Shown piece after piece: positions 20,907 through 31,686 of a stretch of 64,000 nucleotides of DNA (its first letter is position 1; each line of letters begins with the position of its first letter). The stretch is from Lucinisca nassula. Its lineage: Eukaryota; Mollusca; Bivalvia; Lucinida; Lucinidae. Where the stretch lies: positions 103,046,072 to 103,110,071 of the forward strand of contig OY757014.1 of assembly GCA_963580285.1 (NCBI GenBank). Reading direction: 5' to 3'. Made by a program: the position numbers and the translations under genes. Under the pieces are notes generated by a model. The model saw only the letters and a list, made by a program, of their open reading frames with translations, was not told where the DNA came from and ran no database searches.

Positions 20907-21514
20907 TTTAATATAAAGACTTGAGTAGGATGAAGTTAATAGTATTACTTTCAGTTTTTTTCTATGTTGTTGAGTTAAAATGTTTTCATATTTACGTTCG
21001 TGATGATATCATTTTTTATTTTTGTCTTTTTTAGACCTCAGTTATATTTTAGAACATGTTTGCTAACACGTTTTACTTGACACATTAGAGTTTTATGGGG
21101 AATGTATAATAGAGTATTTAAGTTGTATGTTTTGATTTCAACGTAAATGTAGATGTACACCTATATGCAACTGAAAATATAATACCCTTGATATTTATTT
21201 AAGGCGAAAAACCTATGAAAAATGTTTTTTTTTTTTTCATACTTCATGTGACATAAGTATGCATTTTTGACACCTTCATATGCACACAACATTGGAACGC
21301 ACACTGCTGTCTCGATATTTACTTGGTCAAAATTTCTTGATTTCAATACAACCGGAAATTAAAAAAGGAGGTACGTTGTTCAAAATATTTTTATAAAGAT
21401 ATGTTTACTAGTCCGTAATTTGTTGTCCATCAAATAGTTTTAAATTTTCTCATTTCGATGTTAAAGCATAACTTTCGTTCTGGAATACAATTCTTTAAAT
21501 ATGTTCTATAAAAG

Positions 21515-21650
21515 GGCTATCCTTTGGAAGCAAGGAATACACCATGGAAGTGAAAAATATGGAGTGTACATTTTTTGTGGGCCAGACTAGCTAGTTTCGG
21601 CCAACTACCCTCGGATATTTTCAGAATTCCAAAATGGAATCAATGATCTT
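21515..21650 (-). mobile_element. Fragment of hammerhead-linked repeat
   Basis: Inverted relative to 26700-26850: AAGGGCTATCCTTTGGAAGC, GGAATACACCATGG, AATATGGAGTGTAC, CTAGTTTCGGCCAA and TGGAATCAATGATC match the duplication arms. The GAAAC/GGCC half of the ribozyme core is present; the CTGATGA half is lost. Confidence 0.65.
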
Positions 21651-21654
21651 ATGT

Positions 21655-21800
21655 AGCTTTTACCCCATCAAACTCCACTTTTATGTAGTAAACCTGGTAT
21701 TTACGGGGGTTTACATTATTTTCATTATTTCTGCTTAAAAACATAGATTGTGGGTACTCGATAGACGCGGTCCAGTCGAGTCCCCGCAATTCATGCATTG
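21655..21800. mobile_element. Family P fragment
   Basis: CCCATCAAACTCCACTTTTATG, GGTATTTACGGGGG, TTTCTGCTTAAAAACATAG, ATTGTGGGTACTCGATAG; the right half is degenerate. Confidence 0.7.
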
Positions 21801-22201
21801 GGCAGATATGGAAAATATATCATAAACTTTCTTATATACTCGTATGTCGTACATGTAAAATGCATGCTTTTTAAACGATTAAAATAAACACATACTTCAA
21901 TAAATATTTAAGAAATGTATTCTAAAGGACGCACACAAAAAGAAAAAAATCTGCTTGTAGCACCAACCTTTCACGTGTAGTTGTAAGCAACCCTAAACAA
22001 ATGAAAATTTGTTGACTATAGTGCTACTGATGGAGGTACCCCATCTACCCGCTGAAACTACATGTAAAACTTTATTAATCAAAGTATGAAAAAACGTTGT
22101 TTTGTTTCTAAGTGCAGCTACGCGTACATGTCATGGCACACATGTAGTCAAATTTGGTATATTTTGGGTCGATAAAAAAAAATAAAAAAAAAATGTTACA
22201 A

Positions 22202-22205
22202 ATTA

Positions 22206-22249
<44 letters not shown>

Positions 22250-22250
22250 G
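22202..22250. repeat. (ATT)n microsatellite
   Basis: About 15 uninterrupted ATT/TTA units. Confidence 0.95.
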
Positions 22251-24416
22251 TCAAAAATTGTGAAGATGCTTCGGCTCAAAGTCGGGTTGGGTTCACAAAT
22301 CACATTTTATTTGGTAAAATGTAGACATATTATTTTCTCCGTATCGCTTGTTATAGGCGGATTTTAGCAGAAAGGTTATACTGAAATTTATTCATGGTCA
22401 CTAAAATCATCATCGCGGCAGGCCTATTTTAATCAGGAAGAGTTCGTTTTTGTATAACTTATTAGGCTACAGCAAGTGCATTGATTTTCGTTCAGATTCT
22501 GAAAATTTTAGAGCATATAGCAGCGAAAAGTATCTTGTTTTTTCGTTCCGTAAATCAAAGGGTTTTACAAATATATCGAGCATAAGGGCACACTTTGAAC
22601 ATAATTTGCTTTTAAAAAAATACTGGGTAAGTCCTTTGTCAGATTAAGTTTACCCATTGCGGATCGGGTACGGTATGTTTCGCACTTTCCTAAAAGCGGT
22701 ATTAGATATGTCATTGTTGTCATTCTGAATAAAACGCAAATTCACGGTAATGCGCTCGTATAATAGAGTCCGTAGGTTCGTTCGGAAATGTTTTTTTTTT
22801 TTTTCTTTTTTAAATAATATTAAAGTCCCTGCTTCGAGCCTTGCTTGGCGTGTAGGTATTAATCAAGTTTTAATATGGGAAATGAAATGAGGAATCTGAC
22901 CTGTGTAGAAAAGATTAAGACTGTCGTGTGCCCAGAGACAACCTGTTCTATGGCACAAACGAATTTAATGCTTATAGCTGGGTAGAATTCGTTGATGCAC
23001 ACTCGCTATCAAGAGTCGTGATAGCTGGAGTCGACTATAATTGTTGCGAGTAGCAACTGAGTATTTTTAATGATATTTTGTACATGTACATGTAGTTATT
23101 CCGCTGGGAATTTTCTGATATGTGTCTATGCGGTAAACATAGGACGTGCCAATAATAGAGCATATGCAGACTGGTAGGCCTACAGGTAATTTTAGGACAA
23201 GTTCGCTAGACGGAATAGCATTGATTGGGGTAACTGGCAGCTGTCCCTGCAAACCCGAGCCCAGCAGTCGCTCGTCGACATTTGCTATTGGCTTCGCAGG
23301 TCAGTTGTCTAAACATGCCAAAACTAAATTGCAGTGGTTCATTAGCGGGACTGTGTCATTTAGAATTTCCACACGCACGAGTGAATTGGAATTTACTGTG
23401 GTGTGAAGACATCTACTGGACGGAACAATAATACCGGTAATTGAGAACTAGTACCGTAAGTCGGAGCCTCGAGGACGTCGTTTATTCGACATCTGCTCCG
23501 TCGGTCTAAGTTTTCCAAACCATACCAAAACGTAGTGCTGTTCGTCAGATAGATTGTAATGTAATTTAAAGATGTTGCAACATGTTTTATTGTAATGTAT
23601 TGAAGATACATTCTGCATTTTTGTTTAAGGACATTGTTGCTAACTTGTTATTGCAATCTGAGTCTATAGTCATACAGGGCATTGTTGCATAAACTTGTGT
23701 TGGCAATCTGAGCCCGTCACGACATAGGACATTTGTTGCCAACATTAAGCAATCTGAGTCCGAAGCAACTATGCAGGACAGGGCTGTTCAGACCTGGAAA
23801 TAGGAAATGCAGCCTTGGTCCAAATCAAAGGGTACTAGTACTGTTGTCTGAAGTAGGGACGCCTACTATTGTAAACTGTATATAAACGTAACAAACAACA
23901 TAGGTTGAAGATCGTTATACATTTTAAATGTAAATAATAATATGCAAGCATGATTTTGTCCGTAATTTCATTGCGAGGCAGCGCATCATGCACCCTGCAT
24001 CAAGTTGCATTTGTATAGTGGCGTTGGGTAGGACTCGGATACATGTATGGTTGAGGATAACTGCCAAGCGCGTATGTATTGATAATCTAAGTCAGCATGC
24101 TTTCACTAGCATTTAATCGACATCGTTGTCATACTTGCGTCAGAATTAAGACATACAAACATGTATTCTATAACAGTCCCGCTATACCGACGATATCACC
24201 GCCATGTACCATTCGTACATACTTTTGCAAATTTATTAAATGTAGGCGATTGCATGTATGGTCAAGTAAAGGATGCTAGGATTTTTTGTTGTATGTTGAT
24301 TTTGATTTGTACAAAATACCTTGTTGTATATACTGTTTTTATCAAAAAACATATACCAACGGAAAAAATAACAAAGCTAACTTTGGAGGCCAAAGTTTTT
24401 CAGCAACGAAGGAGTT

Positions 24417-25234
24417 ATTATGATGCAAAATTTTGGTATTTTGCAATAAATCTGAATGCGTAATTTAGATTATCATGTTTGGTATCAAAATGTTCCTTAT
24501 AAAAAGCAGATTCTGAAATTGTCATTTTTTCCTTTAAAATATAAAATTTTAGTCAAAATTGTTCATTTTGTTCATTTTTGCATTTTTGAAACAAAGAAAC
24601 AAGTCTCAACCTTTAGACTAATCGGACTAGCTTTTAGCATGTTTTGATGTATGATTAGTTAATCTTGGTTTCGCGTCCTGACGGAAGCCGTGCATTGAAT
24701 TGTAGAATAAGCCGGTTAAGTGCTCACTTTGTTAAGCAAACACGTTTTTGGGACTGAGATGTTAATCTTGCTAAAAATGCCAGTTTGGAAGCGGAAACCA
24801 TTTTTGTTGTTTGTAGTTATCACAGTTTATGTGAACTGAGCATCTAAGTTTAATGCGTAAAAGTTATTGGTTGATAAGAGTTTGTTTGTTTGATTAGTGG
24901 GCGTTTCTTTTTTAGTTTTGTGTGAATTTGTAGATTTTTGAAAATTGTAGAATCAGTTAGGAATTTCCAACTAAACAGTAAAGGCGTAAAATAATAGTTA
25001 AAATTGATGCTTGGAGTTTAACAGCAAAATATTGTTGAAATTGTTAAGTTGCTAAATTGAACTTGGAATGTACATGTAATTTGGATGTTGCCAATTACTG
25101 CATTGTGTTGATATGATGAACTGTTGAAAATAATTAAAAGTGGAAAATAGAACTTTATACTGTCTCCTGTGTTTTGGACTAATTCCCCACATTTAGAAGA
25201 ACATTTAAGAACTGGATTTTACCAGCCCTTAATA
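24417..25234 (+). repeat. 3' LTR, 818 bp
   Basis: Same length as the 5' LTR. Differences seen by eye: TTTTTACC/TTTTTTCC, AAGTTCTC/AAGTGCTC, TTGGCAGC/TTGGAAGC, GTTTTCAC/GTTATCAC and the final TTAACA/TTAATA. It also repeats the 63-codon spurious frame seen in the 5' LTR. Confidence 0.9.
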
Positions 25235-25239
25235 TACAT

Positions 25240-25335
25240 ATACTTTGTGGGTACGCGATGGAACTGCCTCTGCGAGGCGGTTCTAACGAGTACCCACAAT
25301 CTATATTTTAGAGAAGAAATAAGAAAAATGAGCAC
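25240..25335. mobile_element. Family P MITE, right half beyond LTR insertion
   Basis: Continues the element interrupted at 18874: TTTGTGGGTACGCG, hairpin GGAACTGCCTCTGCGAGGCGG, GAGTACCCACAATC, GAAATAAGAAAAATG. It is truncated before the terminal GGCGTG end. Confidence 0.85.
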
Positions 25336-25792
25336 CCTGAATTTATGGTTCGTGGCTAAAGTCATACATAAGAAGTAAGAATCTTTCGTCCGGATCGTGT
25401 TTTTTTTTTCTCTTATGAAGTCCAAACATAGTGGTTCATTTCTTTGTCTCATTAATTAATTTTAATCTTCTCTGGGCTTAGCCGAAATAGAATATTAAAT
25501 TTGGCAAAATATCTCATTTGTGCAATCGTTTCAGAAGCTGTATTTCTTTCCCGCACCTAATCCCTTAAACTATAATATAGGATGCTTTCAAAAGCATACA
25601 TGCATTTAGAAGGTTTCAGGTGCATTTTCTTTGTGTTTTCTACATCCAGTGTGCTCTAGTAGGAGACCACCTGTGGGACTTTCAAAGGTGGCCTTAAAGA
25701 CCAATTTTGAACAGTCCAAAGGCGGTCTTAATATAGGAATTTTACTATATTTCTAACAAGAAAGGAGAAAAAATCGCCAATTTATCCTCGTT

Positions 25793-26110
25793 AAATAAAA
25801 GTGGAGGCAGTGATCAGGAATCGATACAATTAACCAACAGCTCCCATCAGAGACACCAAAGGGAAAGAAACACAAACATGAAACAACAGAGCCTAATGGA
25901 AACATCAACAGCGGAAAGCCAAAAGGACAGTTACTTTCTCACAAAATGGCCAGTAGGCTATCCATAATAAAATAATATAAGCGACACAAACACCCAAAGA
26001 CAAACCCTAACAAAAATAAACCTCGACAGAAGAACGAATTCCACTGGGGAGCTTAGATCGATTTTACGTGGCCACAATCCTCGCCCTTACTTACGTCGCG
26101 ATTAAGACAA
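25793..26110 (-). repeat. Retroelement terminal-repeat fragment, arm B
   Basis: Counterpart of 15030-15345, related to the repeats flanking the Penelope-like RT at 30.2 and 31.7 kb. Confidence 0.7.
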
Positions 26111-26486
26111 ACCTCCTTTTTCCAGAGTTATGTTACTTCACCTTACTGAAGGTCCGGCTTTAATACCGGCAAACCGCGTTAGCAATCTTTCGGGGGCGGT
26201 GTGAGCCTTTTGTTGTTGTTGTTTTGTTTTATTTTGTTTTGTTTATCATACTGCTGCGCACCTATAAATAAACATGTGCATGACAACAGTGTCCGTTTAC
26301 ATTTCATCCCCCATAAATACCCTTATGGGTCCCCATAGAGTACCAGTCACATGACTGCTGAAAGTTCATGGTAACCTGGAAGTATCATCCCTAACGGTAA
26401 CTTTTAAACAATGCTAAAACTATTTCAGAGTGAATATTTTTAGGACCTTTGGCTGGATGCCGCATACGGCTAACGCTGCCTGTTAT

Positions 26487-26624
26487 CGGGGCTTGAAGAA
26501 ATACATGTGCTGCATGATGCTTCCACGCTGAGCTGAAACTGACCGCATATGAGTACTGGTAAACAGCTTTATGGGATCTAAGCCTGCCAAGGCAAACCGG
26601 TGTGAGTCGGACCGTCAGTGTTTC
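26487..26624 (+). mobile_element. SINE family S3 5' fragment, arm B
   Basis: Duplicate of 15733-15870, same GACAGTG expansion behind it. Confidence 0.8.
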
Positions 26625-26757
26625 GACAGTGTACGTCAGTGTCCGACAGTGCGAGTCGGGTCGCCAGTGACCGTCGGACACTACATCATAGTGTAGTTTA
26701 TATTTTCTTGTCCTTTGGGATCATTGATTCCATTGTGGAATTTTCAAAATATTTGAG

Positions 26758-26806
26758 GTTCACTGATGAGGCCTAAATGGCCGAAACTAGCTCATGTAAA
26801 CGCCAT
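26758..26806 (+). ncRNA. Hammerhead ribozyme-like motif, stem I degenerate
   Basis: Core CTGATGA at 26763-26769, stem II GGCC/GGCC (26770-26773 and 26779-26782) with loop TAAAT, then GAAAC (26783-26787). A possible short stem III (AC...GT, loop of 8) would put cleavage after A26798. The bases flanking the core (GGTTCA before, AACGCC after) do not pair well as stem I, although AAAATAT / ATATTTT further out do. Likely a decayed or inefficient hammerhead of the same class as 41322. Confidence 0.55.
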
Positions 26807-26859
26807 ATTTTCCAAGTCTGTGGTGTATTCCTTGCTTCCAAAGGATAACCCTTCTACAG

Positions 26860-27095
26860 CATGATGCTTCCACGCAGAGCTGAAACCGACCGCACACGAG
26901 TACTGGTAAATCGCTTAGAGGATCTAAGCCTGTCCAGGCAAAGAGGTGCGAGTCCGTGCTTATAAACCCTATTGGTTTCACTGGGCGACATGGTTTGGGA
27001 TGTCAGTTCATCTCAGTGTCGGATAAAAGTCCCACAAAATTGGAAGCAACGTTTCCAAAATGACCTATACAGTGTTGACGGGGACGTTAAACCTC
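26860..27095 (+). mobile_element. SINE family S3, nearly complete, arm B
   Basis: GCATGATGCTTCCACGCAG through GTTGACGGGGACGTTAAAC and CTCATATCCC; the 5' head is missing. Confidence 0.85.
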
Positions 27096-27268
27096 ATATC
27101 CCAAACTTGTTGGACAGTTTTTTCATTTCCGATCTAATTGTTGCTCCAACGAATCAGAGCCTTTGTTCCGGCCATTTTGTCCATGGATTGGCCTGGTCCC
27201 GTTTTATCTTTAACCGGTTTCATCTCGACTATCATGTACAGAGCATAATTTTGAATTAACGCAGCATT

Positions 27269-27801
27269 ATGAATAGCCAGAATAATAAGAATAACCAGCG
27301 TGAGAAAGTGCCGTTTAAATCAACCAGATAACAGGGAAACCGCGTCCCTTAAAAACGGAGAGGAGGAAAGAACAGCCGCCACCAAAAATAGACCAAGTAC
27401 TTCGGAGAACAACGGAACAGCTATACCGGAAATTCACAGCTCCAGTATGGCGGCGCCCAGTGTTTTTAGATCTATTTGACAAGAGTTTACAGGAATTTTA
27501 GAAAAGGGCCCGTTCTTCAAGATATTCATCGAAATATGAGTGATCTAACATCCAGGATAGGATAGTTAAAAAGGAAACGTGCGAATTCTTCCAGTGTCAC
27601 GCAGGAACGTAAATTATCTGCCGAAATTGGAGGTGCAAATGAGGGTTGAGAATCTAAGCAAACGTTCACTGACAACGAGACAAACGTGTCACATTCTGAG
27701 GTAGAACCTCAGCCAGGTTGTTCGTCGGCGAATGATGTTTGGAAGACATTGAAGGATGGAGAATCAACTTCAGAGGAGGAACGCGAAGATGATTTTTGAG
27801 G
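27269..27801 (+). pseudogene. DIRS-type retrotransposon, gag N-terminal part
   Basis: Start of the 27.3-33.8 kb DIRS element. ATG at 27269 opens a Lys/Gln-rich frame interrupted by stops and single-base shifts; one extra A relative to arm A near 27352. Ends in an acidic stretch (DVWKTLKDGESTSEEERE) next to a P MITE. Identity as gag is inferred from position and composition. Confidence 0.5.
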
Positions 27802-27805
27802 GACT

Positions 27806-28077
27806 CCTCACGCAAACACGCCTATAAAATTTTGACCCCCTTGAACCCCACTTTTATATAGTAAAACTGGGGTTTACAGGGGTAACCATTATTTTTCTTA
27901 TTTCTGCTCTAAAATAAAAAAAAGATTGTGGGTACTCATTAGAACCGCCTCTATAACGTGTACCCTTTATCTATATTCTGAGAATAAATAAGAATATTGT
28001 CCTAATTTTTCGTCTAAAATTTTCGTTTTTAGGTTGTAATATGTACAATGAATTTATATAGACGTGTTTTCGTAATG
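27806..28077. mobile_element. Family P MITE inside DIRS gag
   Basis: Same element as 16819-17090; it separates gag N-terminal sequence from the C-terminal part at 28330. Confidence 0.88.
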
Positions 28078-28329
28078 TGAAAACATTTTTCAAGGGGGTG
28101 GGGGGGGGGGCTGCAATTGGTGCAGATGTAGCAAAACCGAGCAATGATGGGTTATGTTCTACAGGACGGGAAGAGGAAGTAAAACGGCTTTGGCGTCCCT
28201 AATGCTAGGTCTGTGATAATTGTATCGATTCCGAATCATTGCCTTAGAAAATTACAAAAGGCCCTCAAATGTTGACAATCTGAATTAGGCGGAATATTTC
28301 AGACTAAGGAAAACCAGAAGATGCTGCAG

Positions 28330-28989
28330 TTCAGAAGGCTGTAGCCAAGCTCTTGCCAGATATGTCCACAATTATTCAGCAGTTTGCTTTGCTAAATGAA
28401 CACAAGAAAAAGATCAAGAAAAAGCTGAAGAAATATCCATGGCTTTTGGAAATCAAAAAGCTTACCACAGACGCAGTACTTACTTTGTCTCATGCGGTAG
28501 CTGCTTCTTGTCAACAAAGGAATGATCTCATCAAACCAGAATTGCATTCTAAATTTTATGTCAAGCCCCCGCCCATAGGGGCTTGAAGAAATATATGGGC
28601 TGCATGATGCTTCCACGCAGAGCTGAATCCGGCCCGCACACTAGTACTGGTAAACCGCTTAGAAGATCTAAGCCTGTCCAGGAAGGCGGACCGTCCATGC
28701 TAATAAACCCTATTGGTTTCATTGGGCGACAGGGCTTGAGATGTCATTTCATCTCAATGTCGGGTAAAAGTCCCACAAAATTTGAAGCAACGTCCCCAAA
28801 ATGACCTTTACAGTGTTGACGGGGACGTTAAATCTCAAATCAAATAAACAAACATATTCTAAATTTTATGTCTTGTGTGAATCATCACATCCAGTGTCAG
28901 CTTCACGTCTGTTTAGTGAAAAGCTGAAAGCGACGTTAAAAGAAATGACACAAAGACATTTTCACTCCCTCAGAAAAAAAGGTTATTAA
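28330..28989 (+). pseudogene. DIRS-type gag C-terminal region, split by SINE
   Basis: One frame runs from about 28330 (KAVAKLLPDM, LNEHKKKIKKK, LTTDAVLTLSHAV, QQRNDLIKPEL) to 28562 and, if the SINE and one TSD are disregarded, resumes in the same frame at 28873 (LCESSHPVSASRLFSEKL). The motif 'QQRNDLIKPEL' followed by a Cys-containing segment is common in DIRS-like Gag proteins of invertebrates. The frame's TAA at 28987 overlaps the TTAA of the next MITE. Confidence 0.6.
28563..28855 (+). mobile_element. SINE family S3, full length with 17-bp TSD
   Basis: TSD ATTCTAAATTTTATGTC at 28546-28562 and 28856-28872. Sense orientation, head CCCCCGCCCATAGGGGC preceded by AAG. Inserted in the DIRS gag frame. 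Confidence 0.95.
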
Positions 28990-29198
28990 CCCTTATCTTG
29001 CTGTTCACGACAACCCCTATCTTTGGAAACAGTGTAGATCCAGATCAGATGGCTTCTGAAGAAGCCATCTGATCAGGATCTGCACTGTTTGGCATTCAGT
29101 TTATGAATTTGTAGCAATATATTACATAAAGTAATTTGATTGGTTGATAGACAGAAATGGGTGTGGCTTAAATGAATATTCAGCAAGATAGGGGTTAA
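28986..29198. mobile_element. piggyBac-type MITE with TTAA duplication
   Basis: TTAA (28986-28989) CCCTTATCTTGCTG ... CAGCAAGATAGGGG TTAA (29195-29198). The interior holds AACAGTGTAGATCC and the AGATGGCTTC/GAAGCCATCT palindrome. Confidence 0.9.
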
Positions 29199-29382
29199 AG
29201 AAAGGGCAGAAAGTCTGAGCATAGGCACCACAGCCAGGAGGATTTCGACGGGGATTAGAGTTCAACCCCAAATAGGAAATAAACAACACTAAAAGCTCGA
29301 CCAGAAAGGGGATTGGGGGCAGAGGCACCAATAGGTACAATAAGTGATCATGATGTAAGTAAACTCAAGCTATCAGAAATAC

Positions 29383-29652
29383 TTGTCCTTTCATTTAGAG
29401 AACGCGCCACAAAGTTTTGCTGTAGGGAAGACCGAGCAGTACAGAGAACAATGGTGTAACATCACCACAGATAGAAGGATTATAAACACTATTAGCGACT
29501 GTAAGCTTAACCTTTCTGAAAATCCAAATCAAACTTTCATCCCACCACCAATTACGTTTTCTGATAAAGAAACAAAAGCTATAAGTCAGGAAATTTCGGA
29601 ATTTATCAAAACAAAGGGATCATTGAGCCTGTATTTGAAACATTCTGAATAG
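29383..29652 (+). pseudogene. DIRS-type pol, region just before the RT domain
   Basis: An 89-codon frame (REQWCNITTDRRIINTISD, FSDKETKAISQEISEF) with the pattern found immediately N-terminal to RT in DIRS pol: a Trp-containing helix, then a segment directing to 'EI..L...G'. The frame stops where the next insertion begins and RT resumes at ~31935. Confidence 0.6.
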
Positions 29653-29704
29653 TTCGATCCTTTAGAGCAAAGAATACACCAAATAAACGAAAATAGCAGA
29701 CTCG

Positions 29705-29766
29705 GTTTAATTGAGTATGTTAATAATAATAAATAATGATAATAACAATAAAAATAATAATAATAG
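29705..29766. repeat. AT-rich (AAT)n microsatellite
   Basis: Imperfect AATAATAAT run at the boundary between the DIRS fragment and later insertions. Confidence 0.85.
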
Positions 29767-29769
29767 ACC

Positions 29770-29965
29770 TTATTTATAGAGGGTAACACATTTAGTACTA
29801 GTATGAATCTTCCATGTGGCCCTCTTTTCCTGGGAAGGAATCAGTACTATAGCAGTAAAGTCTTTTGCTCAAGGAAACAACATTTTGGCGCTTGCGGGGA
29901 TCGAACCGGCTACCTCTCGATCTCAAATCCGATGCTTTACCAATGCATCACAACACCACAGCGTT
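29770..29965 (-). mobile_element. tRNA-derived SINE, fifth type
   Basis: On the minus strand: GGTAAAGCATCGG, GGTAGCCGGTTCGATCCCC (box B), then CCAAAATGTTGTTTCC, TTGAGCAAAAGACTTTACTG and CTCTATAAATAAGG. The 'CTTGAGCAAAAGACTTTAC' segment resembles the conserved centre of V-SINE-type elements. Confidence 0.75.
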
Positions 29966-30177
29966 CATGACAAGTACTAAAATGTGCAACACCTGCCACG
30001 CCCACTAGCACCGGCTTAAGCAGAACTCTATTTTCAAAATGATTCTAAATGAACACTATGATCCCAAAGGACCAGAAAATATAATCTGCACTGTGATGAC
30101 TCTGACTCGGATGACTTTCCGTCGAATATTCTGTGAGACCAAAATCTGACGCGGGTATCTGAGTTATATTAAATTTA

Positions 30178-30520
30178 AAAAGTAGAAGTGAAACAAAGAT
30201 CAGGAATCGATACAAATAACTCCACCCATCAAAGACACCAAAGGGAAAGAAACACAAACATGAAGCGACCGGACCATAATGGAAACCTAAACAAAAGGAG
30301 GCCATAAGGACTGTTACTTTCCCACAAAATGGCCAACGGGCCATCCAAAATAAAAAGACACAAGTGATACACACAGTAAGTAACAAACAACAACATAAAT
30401 AAACCGCCAAAGAAGAACTGCCTTGGAACGGTCAGTGGAAAGAATTCCACTCGGTGGCTTAAATCGATTCTACATGGCCACAATCCTCGCCCTTACCCCT
30501 GTCACGGTATACACTCATTT
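30178..30520 (-). repeat. Direct terminal repeat 1 of Penelope-like insertion
   Basis: Contains AAGTAGAAGTGAAACAAAG, GACACCAAAGGGAAAGAAAC, GGGCCATCCAAAATAAAAAG and AATCCTCGCCCTTACC. Same orientation as 31687-31935; the two bracket the RT remnant, like the pseudo-LTRs of Penelope-like elements. Confidence 0.75.
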
Positions 30521-30529
30521 TGTTTAGTC

Positions 30530-30680
30530 CGCATGAAGGCTTCCTAACTCATCAGTGTAACATCTCCGAGAACATACAAATAAAAAAACTACAGAGATGA
30601 AACAAGGTTGAGGACTCGACAGCATACAACAACAGAATTGCTGGAGCAAAAGAAAACCAACAGTTAGACTCCGAGGGGCC
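30530..30680 (-). repeat. 3' tail segment of the Penelope-like element
   Basis: Minus strand: CTGTCGAGTCCTCAACC, TTGTTTCATCTCTG, TTCTCGGAGATGTTACACTG. A matching inverted copy lies at 47040-47190. Confidence 0.7.
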
Positions 30681-30927
30681 CGACCAAAGACGGAGCATCA
30701 GGCGCCAACCAACATAAAGAATACTAAAATAAAATAAAATTCCATTTATGTTTTAACGCTGGAACAGTCATATAATCTTAGGCCCGACCCACCGGTGTGC
30801 AATCAAAGAGGGAAACAAAGTGGCCAACCGTGATTGGGTTAACCACCATGCATGCAGTCTGTTTTATGTTGTACCCAATCTTTATATAACGACGAATGAT
30901 TTTACGAAATTGGATACTAAAGTCATT

Positions 30928-31679
30928 TCAGGCATGTATTTTTCTAAATTTATATACTAAGTCACCATAGAATTCGGGTTCCGATAGGCCTTGTTGCAGA
31001 AGTGTTTTAAGTCCAACATTGAATTTTGAAACTAAATCAGAATGACATCTATAAAACTTAGAAAAGGCTTTACGTAGTTTATGATACTGATACCCCTGAT
31101 TGAGAAGTTTAGCGGTTAATAATTTATTACGAGTGTTGAAGTCTGATACATGACTAGACACTCTTACGAATCGAATTTACTGCGAAATATAAACCCCGTA
31201 CGATGTCGCACGAGGAACATCACCGTCCAAAAAAGGAAAATTTACAATCTCGATATCAAAATCATCACGTTTATCATAAATTTTGCAAGAAACAAATACA
31301 TCTACAATAGATAAATGTAAATCCAAAAAGGGGGCCTCGGTATCACAGGAATTTGCCTTGTTTAACTGAAGTTCTAGGGGATAAATCTGACTGATCAAAC
31401 CATCAAAGTAAGTATTGTCAATATTTAATAAATCATCTAAATATCTAGAAGTAGAGCTAAAAGCTTAAATAATTTCAGGTTGGTTATCATTGGAAAGCGA
31501 CAACATGAAGTCCATTTCATAACAATACAAGAACAGATCAGCCACAAGAGGTGCGCAATTCGTACCCATCGGAATACCCACAATTTGTCTAAATAAATAA
31601 GTATCGTATCTAATATAAATATTGTCAAGTAGAAAGGTGAGGGCATCACACACTTTCTGACATGACCAAAGCCATTCAA
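30928..31679 (-). pseudogene. Penelope-like reverse transcriptase remnant
   Basis: Minus-strand frames, broken by at least two stops (near 31465 and 31170), give consecutive RT motifs: LFRQIVGIPMGTNCAPLVAD (palm motif 4), TSRYLDDLLNID (catalytic DD), EAPFLDLHLSI and KIYDKRDDFDIEIVNFPF, then a C-terminal LKTLLQQGLSEPEFYGDLV. The N-terminal fingers and any GIY-YIG endonuclease are missing. This GIPMGTNCAPL RT is widespread in aquatic invertebrates; I assign it to the Penelope-like group from motif style and flanking direct repeats, with other non-LTR-type RTs not excluded. Confidence 0.65.
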
Positions 31680-31686
31680 GCCATTA

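Larger units (their letters stand above)
20923..24416 (+). other. Interior of LTR element, no recognisable gene
   Basis: No frame above ~90 codons carries a known motif. Includes a hammerhead-associated fragment (21515-21650), a family P fragment (21655-21800), an ATT microsatellite (22202-22250) and T-runs. Just before the 3' LTR, ACGAAGGAG is the only purine-rich run and a weak polypurine tract. Confidence 0.6.
18875..25234 (+). mobile_element. Young LTR retrotransposon, apparently non-autonomous
   Basis: Two direct LTRs of 818 bp each (18875-19692, 24417-25234) differ at about five positions by eye. TSD TACAT at 18870-18874 and 25235-25239. A primer binding site follows the 5' LTR after three bases. 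The 4.7 kb interior encodes one 290-residue ORF and no recognisable protease, RT, RNase H or integrase on either strand. It carries a later SINE (20671) and older repeat fragments. It resembles plant TR-GAG/LARD elements in layout; superfamily (Ty3 or BEL) cannot be assigned without pol. Confidence 0.85.
25578..28125. repeat. Segmental duplication, arm B
   Basis: Direct duplicate of 14817-17130, ~10.8 kb away. It holds the longer version at 27002-27230 and the complete hammerhead core at 26758. Arm B runs on into the rest of the DIRS element, so it is probably the source arm. Confidence 0.93.

Noticed and set aside
28353..28586. Stand-alone 77-codon gene
   Set aside because: Its 3' end is SINE sequence; the real frame continues beyond the SINE as part of a DIRS gag.
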